Source: Variovorax sp.
Lineage (GTDB): Bacteria > Pseudomonadota > Gammaproteobacteria > Burkholderiales > Burkholderiaceae_C
DNA length: 64,000 nt
Direction of reading: 5' to 3'
Assembly: GCA_025352265.1 (NCBI GenBank)
Contig: JANXTS010000045.1
Span: 59,196-123,195 of the forward strand
In this document: piece after piece, positions 7,860 through 16,196 of the stretch
Numbering within the stretch: the stretch's first letter is position 1
Layout: every line of letters starts with the position of its first letter
The notes under the pieces: generated by a model
Told to the model about the DNA's origin: nothing
Databases searched by the model: none
Seen by the model: the letters and a program-made list of their open reading frames with translations, nothing else
Translations under genes and position numbers: made by a program

Positions 7860-10122
7860 ATTGCTCCTCTGGAAGGATGCTCTCGTAGTTGTAGTTGGTG
7901 TACCGGTAACGCCCGTACTTGTAGGCGCCGTAGCCTTGCCGGCTCGGTTCGATCGCGTTCAACAAAACACCGTTAGCCGCCTTGCCACCCAGCGCAAGCC
8001 GACGCGTGGCTTCCTTCAATTCGCCCATCGTAGAGGTGTGAGCACGCGCCACCAGAAGCACGGTACCTGCATGCGTCGCCACTGCGGCCGTATCGGCTGC
8101 AACCAGCACTGGTGGCGTGTCGATGATCACCAGGTCGTACTGCTCAGAGAGCTTTTCAAGCGTGGTGCTGAACGAGTCTGAGAGCAGCAGTTCGCCCGGG
8201 TTAGGCGGCAGTTGTCCCGTCGCCAGCAAGTCGAGGTTGGGAATGACCTGTTTGTGAACAGTTTGTTGGATCGTCAGGCTGCCGGCGATCAGCTCCGACA
8301 GGCCACCGTGGCGTTGCAGTCCCATGTACTGATGGATGTGTCCGCGACGCAGGTCGGCGTCGATTAGTAGCGTCCGTTTTCCCGCTGCGGCCATCAGCGC
8401 CGCGAAGTTGGCGGTAACGAAACTCTTGCCAACACCGGGTGTGGCGCCGGTGATCATCACTCGGTTGTTCGGTGATTCGAGCATCGCGAACTGCATCGCG
8501 GTACGCAGGCTTCGCAGACTTTCGATTGCCAAATCATCCGGCCGCTCAATTGCGAGCAACCTGACGCCGGTCGCACCCGTGAGACGACGTTCCGCAATGC
8601 CCTTTTGCGCGGCACTCAACGGAATGCTGGAGAAAACCGGCAGGCCGATATTCATTTCCAGCTCATGCGGATCGCGGATGCGTTGTTCGATCAATGCATT
8701 GCGAATGAACGCAGCAAGTATCCCGAGAAACAAGCCCAACATCAGTGCGATGAGCACGATCATGCTGCGCTGGGGCTTCACTGGCCAATCCGGCACTGTC
8801 GCGCTGTCCAGCAATCGCACGTTGCCGACCTTGCCCTCTTTGACCAGACGCAGTTGCAGCGCCTGATTGAGCAGGGATTGATAGAGAGTCGTGTTGACAG
8901 TCACGTCGCGTTGCATGCGAACAGCATCTTGCTGAATGCCCGGCAGCGACTTGATACGTCCCTGGACATCGTTGATATCACGGCTGAGAGCTGCCACTTG
9001 CGCATCGAGAGTCTGCACCAGCGGATGATTAGGCGTGAAGCGCGCTTCGAGTTCACGACGACGTTGTTGCGCCTCCAGCAGCTTGGTCTGGCGGTCGACC
9101 GCCGTTGCCAACACCAGCTTGGCTTCTTCGTCGAACGCTACGGTGCCCTTTTGGTTACGGTAGCTGTTGTAGAGCTGTTCGGACTCTTCGAGTTGGCGCT
9201 TGTACTGTGGCAGTTGAACGTCCAGGAACGCTAGCGTCTTTTGCGCCTCGGCCGCTTTACGCTCGATGTTCTGGCGAACGTACTGGCTACCGATTGCATT
9301 CAAGACCTGCGTAACCTTGATGGGATCGGGATCTTGCAGCGTCGCGCTGATCACGCTCGTTTGCTTGCCCTTTTCAGCGAGCACCAGTCGCGATTGCAAC
9401 GTCTCGATGGTGGCTTGCTTTGACAAGCGAGTCACGCGAAATTGTGCTCCGGCCTTGCCCAGCAACTCGGCGACGGTGAACTCGACCGGGCCTTGCGGCG
9501 TGTCGGCTTTCAGAAGCGTTCCAACCTTACCGGTCAGCACTTCGCTCCAGCCCTTGTGTTCCAGCGTGTAGGCACCGTCGCCCTTGGCCGTCAGGATGAA
9601 CTCGCTCGGTTCCAGCGCAGGTGGCACTTCGAAGCGTGAAACCACGATCTTCTCGGTTCCCGACACATAGCCGCCGAAGCCGAGGAAGCCCGGGTTGGAG
9701 AGCTGCGAGGCATGACGAGACAGCCAGCCACCGATCAGCGGCACGTAGCGCGGGTAGGCGTCGACGTACAGCTTGGTGGACTCCACCGCCTGACCGACGA
9801 TCATGCGTGAGCGCAGGATTTCGATCTCGGCGCTGGCCGGCGTTTTAACGTCGAACTGCGCATTGGCCTCACCCAGGAAACTCTTGTTGGCGTTGTTGTT
9901 CTCTTCCTCGACCTGAATCAGCAGGTTTGACTCGTAAATTGGCTGACTCAGCAAGGCGTACGCGACGCCGATGGCGAGCACCAACGCAGTGATGGCCGCC
10001 ACAAGCCATTTATTGGCAACGAGGATGTCGAGGTAGTGGCCAAGATCGATATTGTCGTCATCGCCACGGCCGGAGTTGCTGGCCGGAGTCGGCGTCGAAT
10101 GGGGAGTGAGTGTGGAGTTCAT
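7858..10122 (-). CDS. wzc: Polysaccharide co-polymerase / BY-family tyrosine autokinase
   Basis: Inner-membrane protein of 754 residues that controls polymer length and export through cyclic autophosphorylation. Domain order: N-terminal Wzz domain with a first membrane segment at about 38-58, a long periplasmic coiled-coil region (about 290-400), a second membrane segment at about 453-473, then the cytoplasmic kinase. The kinase has Walker A GATPGVGKS (559-567), Walker A' LLIDADLRRG (585-594) and Walker B DLVIIDTPP (663-671). The tail has seven tyrosines between 731 and 746, the usual phosphorylation cluster. I chose the ATG at 10122 because it overlaps the wzb stop (ATGA). An upstream TTG at 10155 is possible but lacks support. 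Confidence 0.93.
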   Translation of the reverse strand: MNSTLTPHSTPTPASNSGRGDDDNIDLGHYLDILVANKWLVAAITALVLAIGVAYALLSQPIYESNLLIQVEEENNNANKSFLGEANAQFDVKTPASAEIEILRSRMIVGQAVESTKLYVDAYPRYVPLIGGWLSRHASQLSNPGFLGFGGYVSGTEKIVVSRFEVPPALEPSEFILTAKGDGAYTLEHKGWSEVLTGKVGTLLKADTPQGPVEFTVAELLGKAGAQFRVTRLSKQATIETLQSRLVLAEKGKQTSVISATLQDPDPIKVTQVLNAIGSQYVRQNIERKAAEAQKTLAFLDVQLPQYKRQLEESEQLYNSYRNQKGTVAFDEEAKLVLATAVDRQTKLLEAQQRRRELEARFTPNHPLVQTLDAQVAALSRDINDVQGRIKSLPGIQQDAVRMQRDVTVNTTLYQSLLNQALQLRLVKEGKVGNVRLLDSATVPDWPVKPQRSMIVLIALMLGLFLGILAAFIRNALIEQRIRDPHELEMNIGLPVFSSIPLSAAQKGIAERRLTGATGVRLLAIERPDDLAIESLRSLRTAMQFAMLESPNNRVMITGATPGVGKSFVTANFAALMAAAGKRTLLIDADLRRGHIHQYMGLQRHGGLSELIAGSLTIQQTVHKQVIPNLDLLATGQLPPNPGELLLSDSFSTTLEKLSEQYDLVIIDTPPVLVAADTAAVATHAGTVLLVARAHTSTMGELKEATRRLALGGKAANGVLLNAIEPSRQGYGAYKYGRYRYTNYNYESILPEEQ

Positions 10123-10559
10123 CGGCTGGATACTTTTGAAATGCGTTGGACCCAATGCCGGGCACCGGCTTCGATTTGCGCGAGAGATGCTTCAAACAAT
10201 TGGCGTGGCCGCCGGTACGGGTCAGGTACGTCCTGCCCGTTTTGTCCGGTCATATGAAAAACTTTTCCGTTCGTAAAGGGATAGCGTTCGTGCATGGCAC
10301 GCCGCTGGTCGTGCTCCATCACAAGAATCAGGTCGGCACGCTGGCACATGTCGAGGCTGATCTGGCGCGCCCTGTGCGCGTCGATGTCGATGCCCTTCTC
10401 ACGCATCAACTCTTTGGCTACCGGGTCCGCCGGATAGCCTATCAACGCGCCCAGGCCGGCCGAACTCACCTGGCGCCCGGGCAAAGCAGCAGCTATCAGG
10501 CCTTCGGCCATTGGACTGCGACAGATGTTGCCGGTGCACACGATGAGGATGTTCCGCAT
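10119..10559 (-). CDS. wzb: Low-molecular-weight protein-tyrosine phosphatase
   Basis: Cytoplasmic phosphatase of 146 residues that dephosphorylates the tyrosine-rich tail of the adjacent kinase. The active-site loop C8-TGNIC-R14-S is at the N-terminus, and the general-acid aspartate D113 is in VPDPY. Length and motif spacing are standard. The gene lies between wza (28 bases upstream) and wzc (ATGA overlap), so a single wza-wzb-wzc transcript is likely. An arsenate reductase role is possible for this fold but is not favoured by this context. Confidence 0.93.
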   Translation of the reverse strand: MRNILIVCTGNICRSPMAEGLIAAALPGRQVSSAGLGALIGYPADPVAKELMREKGIDIDAHRARQISLDMCQRADLILVMEHDQRRAMHERYPFTNGKVFHMTGQNGQDVPDPYRRPRQLFEASLAQIEAGARHWVQRISKVSSR

Positions 10560-10587
10560 GAGTTTGTTGTTACGCGACCTGGACCTG

Positions 10588-11754
10588 TTATTTGTAGGTC
10601 GCGCGAATCAGGTTCGCGCCTTGGGTCGATGGCAAGACCAGGTTCACGATGCGACTCCAGCGCACCAATTCGACCGGATCGACAAACACGACGTCTTTCG
10701 GCTGCAGCGCGAAGCCGTCGGCCATTGCCAGCGCCAGTGCGCTGCGTGCATCGAGATGAAAGATCGCCTGGCCGCCTTGCGGACGATTGCGAACCACGTA
10801 GATCTGACGCGGATTGGCAGTGCCCAGGTCAACACCGCCGACTTCGCTCAGCGCGTCGTTTAGGCTCAATCGGCCGTTGCGCATCAACACGGCAGCCGGA
10901 CGCAACACCTCGCCCATCACAGAAACCTTGCTGTCTTCACGGTTACGTACGGTCACCATGTCGCCGCTGCGCAGAGGAATACGCGTGGGGTCGATACCCA
11001 CTTCGGCCATGCCCATCAAGTCGATAGGAGTCGTGACACCGTCCCGCGTCAGTGTCACGAAAGACCGGTCTCCCGTCGGCGTGATGCCGCCAGCCCGGCT
11101 GATCGCTTCAGGCAAAGTCATCGGAATGTCTGTGAAAACTTGCAGGCCCGGAACACGCACTTCGCCTTCGACATAAGCGCGCTTGCTACGAAACGCCTGA
11201 ACGCGCACGTTGACTTGCGGCTCTTTGAAGACGCGCTGCAGTCGTTTGGTCACAACGTCTTCGAGCTCCTGCACGGTCATGCCCGCCACCTTGAGCGTGC
11301 CGGCGTACGGGAAACTAAGTTGGCCGGTGTTGGAAACAATGAAACCGGGCGCGGGCGAAACGCTGGCCGGATCGGCCACGGTCGTTGCAGGAATTGCGCT
11401 GGAGATGATTTCAGGGTGATCGAAAACAGTGATGCCCACCACGTCTCCGGGGCCAAGACGGTAGACGTCCGGCTCGCCCAACAGCTTTGCCACATTTTGG
11501 GGAATGGTCGTCGGACGTGCAGCAGTCAACGTCTTGAGCAGTTCCGGGTTGATCTCCGAAACCGTGCCCTCTGGCGGCCGATCAGCATCGACCATGCCGC
11601 CATTTGCCGAGTTGGCCTTTGCAGCGTTGTCACTGATGGCCCGCACAGCACTGCTCGTTGTTTCATAGCCAGGTCCGATTGCAGCGCAACCCGACACGGC
11701 AAGCAGTACCAGACCAGACGCCGCCAATGCGACAGATGTGTAAATTTGTTTCAA
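10588..11754 (-). CDS. wza: Outer-membrane polysaccharide export lipoprotein
   Basis: Secreted lipoprotein of 388 residues that forms the outer-membrane export channel. A lipoprotein signal peptide ends in LLAVSGC, with the lipidated cysteine at residue 23. Then come the polysaccharide-export domain (YRLGPGDVVGITVFDHPE) and SLBB-type repeats (AYVEGEVRVPG; VSVMGEVLRPA). The start codon is TTG. It is accepted because no other start precedes the signal peptide and a GGGGG stretch lies a few bases upstream. It is the first gene of the wza-wzb-wzc operon, with an unusually AT-rich leader upstream. Confidence 0.92.
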   Translation of the reverse strand: MKQIYTSVALAASGLVLLAVSGCAAIGPGYETTSSAVRAISDNAAKANSANGGMVDADRPPEGTVSEINPELLKTLTAARPTTIPQNVAKLLGEPDVYRLGPGDVVGITVFDHPEIISSAIPATTVADPASVSPAPGFIVSNTGQLSFPYAGTLKVAGMTVQELEDVVTKRLQRVFKEPQVNVRVQAFRSKRAYVEGEVRVPGLQVFTDIPMTLPEAISRAGGITPTGDRSFVTLTRDGVTTPIDLMGMAEVGIDPTRIPLRSGDMVTVRNREDSKVSVMGEVLRPAAVLMRNGRLSLNDALSEVGGVDLGTANPRQIYVVRNRPQGGQAIFHLDARSALALAMADGFALQPKDVVFVDPVELVRWSRIVNLVLPSTQGANLIRATYK

Positions 11755-11983
11755 GCCAGACCCCCGAAATCACCGTAAAAATGAATACTTTTGCAAACAG
11801 TTACGACTGTACATCACGTAACGCCAAAACCTCGAATTGTTTCGGGACGTACATCGTTTGATAGAGAAACGTGAACTTTTGCACTAATCGCAAAAAACCA
11901 CAAAATCTCAATTTCGCCCATTTTCAGTAACGCTTGCACGCTATTAAATCAATAGCAATGCATTCTGAAAAAGTCGCTTGCGA
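11755..11983 (-). promoter_or_regulatory. AT-rich leader of the wza operon with repeated GTACATC elements
   Basis: This 229-base gap between wza and hemY is clearly more AT-rich than its surroundings, so it probably holds the wza promoter. GTACATC occurs twice, at 11809-11815 and 11849-11855, exactly 40 bases apart. An inverted repeat GTTACG/CGTAAC (11800-11805 and 11817-11822, 11-base spacer) surrounds the first copy. I found no convincing -35/-10 pair. The repeats could be a regulator's binding sites; that is inference. Confidence 0.4.
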
Positions 11984-13267
11984 TCAGGGCGCTTCGGTCT
12001 GCGCAGCGCGTTTCCACGCCACAGAAGCCTGATCGGTGTCGTCGCGCGCCTCAGCGAGGGTCGCGAGTGCCTGCCATGAGCGCCGGTAAAGACCTGCGTC
12101 TTGCAAGCCGTTACCGGCTTGCGTCAGCAATTGCTGGGCTTTACCCCACAGCTGCCGCTTCATGCAAGCCATGCCCGCAAGATACTGCAGGTTTGGGTCG
12201 CGCGGGTTGTTGCGCTGCGCCAGTTCAATGCGCGCCAGCCATTCCGCGTCCACAGAATCCAAACCGGCTTCCAGGGCGCGCGCCAGCTTCACGCGCAGGC
12301 TGTCGGTCAGGCTCTGGGGCTGTTCGACCATTCGGATCCAGGCCGGCAGCAGCCAAATCCGGGCGGTAGCGAGGTCGCCGCGCAACACAGCCATGCGCTG
12401 CGCGCCATGGATCGAGACCTCGGGCATTTCGCGCTCCGATGATTCAAGTTGTCCCCAGGCGCTCATGAGTTGCGCCGGATCGTGCGCACTGGAAAGCAAC
12501 TCGGTCGCCAGGCCGCGCACGATGCTCTCGGCTGCTGCAGTCGAAAACGCCCGATGCTTGGCCAGCAGCCGCGCTGTCTCGAGGGCCTCGAGCGTGCGCC
12601 GGTCCAGCCGCGCCGCCTTGAGCCGGAGACGCAGCGCCAGAGTGCGCCGCTGCGCGCCTTGGGGCAGCTCCTCGAGTCGCGCGAGCGCCGCCGGGGCGTC
12701 GCGGTCTTCGAGCGCCCACCGCGCAGCGCGCAACTGAACGCCTTCTCGCGTTTCGGGTGCCGGCGACGCGTTGCGATCGGCGCTTTCTTTGAGCGCTTCG
12801 TGCAAATGCGCGTCGCGCGCCGGCCGGTCTTGCAGCGCCTGGGCGCTCTCGGCCGCCAAAAGATGAGCCAGCACCCTGACTTGCTGCGCCTGAGGCAGCC
12901 GGGCATCGAGCGCAGACAGTGCTTTTTCTTGGATCAATGCCGCTTGCGCGGCCTTTCGGGCACGGGAAAAACGGCCGGCAATCATCTGCGCCAGAGCGTC
13001 GAGCAATGCACCGTAAAGTGCGCGCTCCTTTTGCTGCATGCGCCACTGCCGCGCCTGGACCGGCAGCGAGAACAAAGCCGAAAGTCCGCGCAACGCGAGA
13101 TGCAGCAGCATGAAGGCGGCGACCAGAAGCAGCAGCACAAGGTTCAGCGACAGGTCGACTCGCCATGGCGGCCAAAAGACGGTGATGGTGCCTTGGTTGT
13201 TACCCGCGAACAGCGCCACGGCCGCTGCGATGCCGAATAGCGCCAGGAGCCAAAGTGCAGCACGCAT
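11984..13267 (-). CDS. hemY: HemY-type TPR membrane protein of the heme operon
   Basis: A 427-residue inner-membrane protein with two N-terminal hydrophobic segments (about 4-22 and 40-62) separated by the family signature NNQGTITVFWPPWRVDLSLN. A long alpha-helical TPR-like region follows. Members are encoded at the end of hemCDXY operons in proteobacteria and are linked to late tetrapyrrole synthesis, but the molecular role is not established. This is not the Bacillus HemY (protoporphyrinogen oxidase). It starts 7 bases after hemX. Confidence 0.9.
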   Translation of the reverse strand: MRAALWLLALFGIAAAVALFAGNNQGTITVFWPPWRVDLSLNLVLLLLVAAFMLLHLALRGLSALFSLPVQARQWRMQQKERALYGALLDALAQMIAGRFSRARKAAQAALIQEKALSALDARLPQAQQVRVLAHLLAAESAQALQDRPARDAHLHEALKESADRNASPAPETREGVQLRAARWALEDRDAPAALARLEELPQGAQRRTLALRLRLKAARLDRRTLEALETARLLAKHRAFSTAAAESIVRGLATELLSSAHDPAQLMSAWGQLESSEREMPEVSIHGAQRMAVLRGDLATARIWLLPAWIRMVEQPQSLTDSLRVKLARALEAGLDSVDAEWLARIELAQRNNPRDPNLQYLAGMACMKRQLWGKAQQLLTQAGNGLQDAGLYRRSWQALATLAEARDDTDQASVAWKRAAQTEAP

Positions 13268-13274
13268 CGACGGT

Positions 13275-14378
13275 TCAGCGTCCCGCTGCGGCGGTCGCGA
13301 TGGCCGTCAGCGTGTCGTCGATTCTCGGCGGTTCGGTCGACTTGACCTGTGCCTGAAGCTGCTGCACCAGAGTTGCCGCCGCCTGCGTCCGACGCGACGC
13401 TGGATCGAAGTACCGGTTGAGCGCGGCCGACACAGTGCCGAGTTCAGTGCGGGCGTTGTCGACCTGTCGTGACATCAACGCCAGCCTGACATTGAGTAAT
13501 TTGAGCTTCAGGTTCTCGCGCAAGAAAAAGGTCTGGTCGGGCGCGAGCAGCACCGATTCAGGCCGCTCGATACGCCCGACGCGCAGCAACGAGCGCGCCT
13601 CGCTGCGCACGATGAGCAGCGCGCGCTGCCACCAGGGCGCGTCTGTCGGCACCGGTTCTGCCTCCCAAGGATTGGCGCCGGCGCCGCGCATCGCGACCGC
13701 ATTGACCGTCGGCAGATCGTCGACGCCACGCATCAGATCGTCGAGCTTGCGCAGGGCCTCACCGCTGTCGGTGCTCGCGGTACTGCGAATGCGGTCGGCA
13801 TCGCGCTGCATCGCGCGCTGCAATGGCGCAAGCCGTGGTTGCGCGGCGCGCATGATGCGCAGGTCGCCGGCCTTTAGAACAGCGAGCAAGGGCTCGGTAT
13901 TGCCGGTGACTTCCGCCTGTTGCAGCGCGAGCCGAACCGCGGATTCGATGTCGACGACCAGATTCTCGTCGCGCGATCTCGACAAGCTCTGCATCAGGTC
14001 TTCGAGCTGCGAGCGCTGCAGGGCGACCTCACCAACGCGGGTTTCTGTGAGCGCGAGACGGGACGCAGTTTCGCGCACCGTCTCTTGCGCTTGCCGAGCC
14101 AGCGTGCGCGCCTCGGCCGCCTGCATCAGTGCATCGGCGCTTTGACGCGCCAGTTGCTCTTGCATGCCGTTAACTTTTTGCCACAGGACGATGCACAGAA
14201 CCAGCGCCACGAACGCGACGATGGCGAGCAAGCCCACGACAATGCGGGAAAGCGTTGCCTCGGCAATCGAGTGTGGCGCCCCGGGCGGGACATGGACCGG
14301 TGCAGGCGAAGGTGCGGGATTGGCGATCAGCGCGATCGGCTCTGGCGAAAGATCATCCGACGGGAAGGCAGCGCTCAT
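13275..14378 (-). CDS. hemX: HemX-like membrane protein of the heme operon
   Basis: A 367-residue protein with a proline-rich cytoplasmic N-terminus and one membrane segment at about 44-68 (VVGLLAIVAFVALVLCIVLW). A periplasmic coiled coil (NGMQEQLARQSADALMQAAE) and the conserved HemX domain (VRLALQQAEVTGNTEPLLAVL) follow. Databases often label it uroporphyrinogen-III C-methyltransferase, but no methyltransferase motif is visible. The ATG at 14378 overlaps the hemD stop; the longer frame back to 14696 would run inside hemD and is rejected. It is coupled to hemD and followed closely by hemY. Confidence 0.88.
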   Translation of the reverse strand: MSAAFPSDDLSPEPIALIANPAPSPAPVHVPPGAPHSIAEATLSRIVVGLLAIVAFVALVLCIVLWQKVNGMQEQLARQSADALMQAAEARTLARQAQETVRETASRLALTETRVGEVALQRSQLEDLMQSLSRSRDENLVVDIESAVRLALQQAEVTGNTEPLLAVLKAGDLRIMRAAQPRLAPLQRAMQRDADRIRSTASTDSGEALRKLDDLMRGVDDLPTVNAVAMRGAGANPWEAEPVPTDAPWWQRALLIVRSEARSLLRVGRIERPESVLLAPDQTFFLRENLKLKLLNVRLALMSRQVDNARTELGTVSAALNRYFDPASRRTQAAATLVQQLQAQVKSTEPPRIDDTLTAIATAAAGR

Positions 14379-15145
14379 GCCAACGATTCTATCGAGGCGA
14401 CCAGCGCATCTTTGAGCGGTTGAGAGAGCACGACCGTGCCAAAACCCGCTGCCCGCGCCGCCTCCGCGATGCGAGCGTGCGTAGCGACCGCACGCGCCTT
14501 GTTCCATGAAGTGTTGGGCATCATGCATCGCAGATTGCCGATCGCTTCCGAGCTGCTGAAAAGCCAGATCGCGCCGCCGGCAGCACTGTCGGCGGCGATG
14601 GCCAATGCAGCGCTGTCGAATGCGGGCGGCAAGCGACGATAGGCCACCACGGTGTCGTAAGACGCCTGAGCCACTTCGATCTCGTGCGCCAACCAATCAC
14701 GCCCCGCAGCATTGCCTGCCGCATCGCCGCCGCGCACGATCAACACTCGCATACCAGGCTTCACCTGAAGACGCACCTGCAGCCAAAGGGCCTCTGAGTC
14801 GAAACTGCCGCTGGCCGCGTCAGGCACATCGATGGCAGTCGATACGACACCCACTTGTGCCAAAGCACGTGCAGTACCCGGACCGGTCGCCCAGCAACGC
14901 GGTTTTACCGTCGCACCAGTCGGTCGTTGCCGGAAAAATTCTTCCACCGCGTTGACGCTGACAAACATCACGGCTGCGTAGCCTGCAATTTGCACCCATG
15001 CCGCGCGCAACGGCGTGACGTCGGCCATGGGCGCGATATCGATCAGCGGCAAGGCCACAGCGTCGAGTCCCGCGTTGCGCAGGTCATCGACCCATCGAAT
15101 GGCTTCCCGCGCCGGCCGTGTGACGATGACGCGCGTCGCGCTCAT
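14375..15145 (-). CDS. hemD: Uroporphyrinogen-III synthase
   Basis: A 256-residue cytoplasmic enzyme that cyclises hydroxymethylbilane to uroporphyrinogen III with inversion of ring D. The fold is poorly conserved, but the N-terminal VIVTRPAREA, the PLIDIAP stretch and the C-terminal WLFSSSEAIGNL segment match the family. It lies 13 bases after hemC and overlaps hemX, which is the canonical operon order. No substitution in a key residue could be judged because the family has few invariant positions. Confidence 0.92.
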   Translation of the reverse strand: MSATRVIVTRPAREAIRWVDDLRNAGLDAVALPLIDIAPMADVTPLRAAWVQIAGYAAVMFVSVNAVEEFFRQRPTGATVKPRCWATGPGTARALAQVGVVSTAIDVPDAASGSFDSEALWLQVRLQVKPGMRVLIVRGGDAAGNAAGRDWLAHEIEVAQASYDTVVAYRRLPPAFDSAALAIAADSAAGGAIWLFSSSEAIGNLRCMMPNTSWNKARAVATHARIAEAARAAGFGTVVLSQPLKDALVASIESLA

Positions 15146-15158
15146 GGATGTCGGCTTA

Positions 15159-16064
15159 TCAATGCGCGCCGGCTGCGCGCAACAGGGCGGCGGCCTGGTT
15201 TCCCAGCGCCTCGGCCGCGTCGAAATCGCAAGCGCCGGCTTCTGCAGCCACCTTGATCAATGCAATGGTGCCCTCCGGATCGCCCCAAGCCGCATTGATG
15301 CGCAAGCTGCCGCCCGGCTGCCAGCGGGCGTGCGCCGCCAACGGCATTGAGCAACTGCCGCCCATCGATCTGCTGACGGCGCGTTCGGCAGCGGTGGCGA
15401 GCCAGTCAGTGCGGTGTCCCAAGGGCGCAAGTGCGGTGATCAGGTCAGTGCGATCCGCTCGAATCTCTATGCCGAGCGCACCCTGCCCCGCGGCCGGCAG
15501 CATCACGTCTGGCTCGAAGGCGACGCGAATCCGGCTTTCGAGACCAAGCCGCTTCAGGCCCGCCGCAGCCAGAACGATTGCGTCGTATTGGCCCTCGTCG
15601 AGCTTGCGCAACCGGGTGTCGAGGTTGCCGCGCAGCGGTTCGATGCGAATGTCGGGGCGCAACGCACGCAACAACACGACGCGACGCAGGCTCGACGTGC
15701 CGACCACCGCGCCATGCGGCAAGGCCTCCAGCGACTCGTAGCGCGGCGATACCAACGCATCACGCGGGTCTTCCCGTTGCACTACGCAAGCCAGCGCAAA
15801 GCCTGCGGGCAGATCCATCGGCACATCCTTGAGCGAGTGCACCGCGATGTCGGCGGCGCCGCTCTCCAGTGCCGACTCGAGCTCTTTCACGAACAGCCCC
15901 TTACCGCCGATTTTGCTGAGCGAGCGATCGAGGATCTGATCACCACGCGTCGTCATGCCCAGAAGGCTGACCGTGTGGCCTCGTTCTTGCAGCAGTGCGC
16001 TGACGTGTTCGGCTTGCCAGAGTGCCAGCCGACTTTCGCGCGTGGCGATCACGATGTTGCTCAC
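15159..16064 (-). CDS. hemC: Hydroxymethylbilane synthase (porphobilinogen deaminase)
   Basis: Polymerises four porphobilinogens into hydroxymethylbilane in the cytoplasm. The 301 residues begin [18 protein letters not shown]. The cofactor-attachment cysteine C238 lies in GGSCSMPL, and the catalytic aspartate region [11 protein letters not shown] is at about 76-86. The [15 protein letters not shown] block is intact. First gene of hemC-hemD-hemX-hemY. It is transcribed divergently from ppc across a 132-base gap. Confidence 0.97.
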   Translation of the reverse strand: MSNIVIATRESRLALWQAEHVSALLQERGHTVSLLGMTTRGDQILDRSLSKIGGKGLFVKELESALESGAADIAVHSLKDVPMDLPAGFALACVVQREDPRDALVSPRYESLEALPHGAVVGTSSLRRVVLLRALRPDIRIEPLRGNLDTRLRKLDEGQYDAIVLAAAGLKRLGLESRIRVAFEPDVMLPAAGQGALGIEIRADRTDLITALAPLGHRTDWLATAAERAVSRSMGGSCSMPLAAHARWQPGGSLRINAAWGDPEGTIALIKVAAEAGACDFDAAEALGNQAAALLRAAGAH

Positions 16065-16196
16065 AGGCGTTTTCTACTGGTGAATGGGACCAGCGGAATG
16101 CTAGCATGTTGCGCTGCAGCAACGCCGACGGCAATGTCCCTTCAGAGGCGCTGAAAGCGCGTTCGGCAATCCCGCCAAGACGAGGAGAAGACACAG
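16065..16196. promoter_or_regulatory. Divergent hemC/ppc control region with a 10-bp palindrome
   Basis: This gap must carry promoters for both directions. It contains the perfect palindrome ATGCTAGCAT at 16098-16107, extended imperfectly by AGCG (16092-16095) and CGCT (16111-16114). A GAGGAG ribosome-binding site at about 16182 precedes the ppc TTG start by about nine bases. No confident -35/-10 hexamers were recognised, so the regulatory reading of the palindrome is a guess. Confidence 0.4.
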
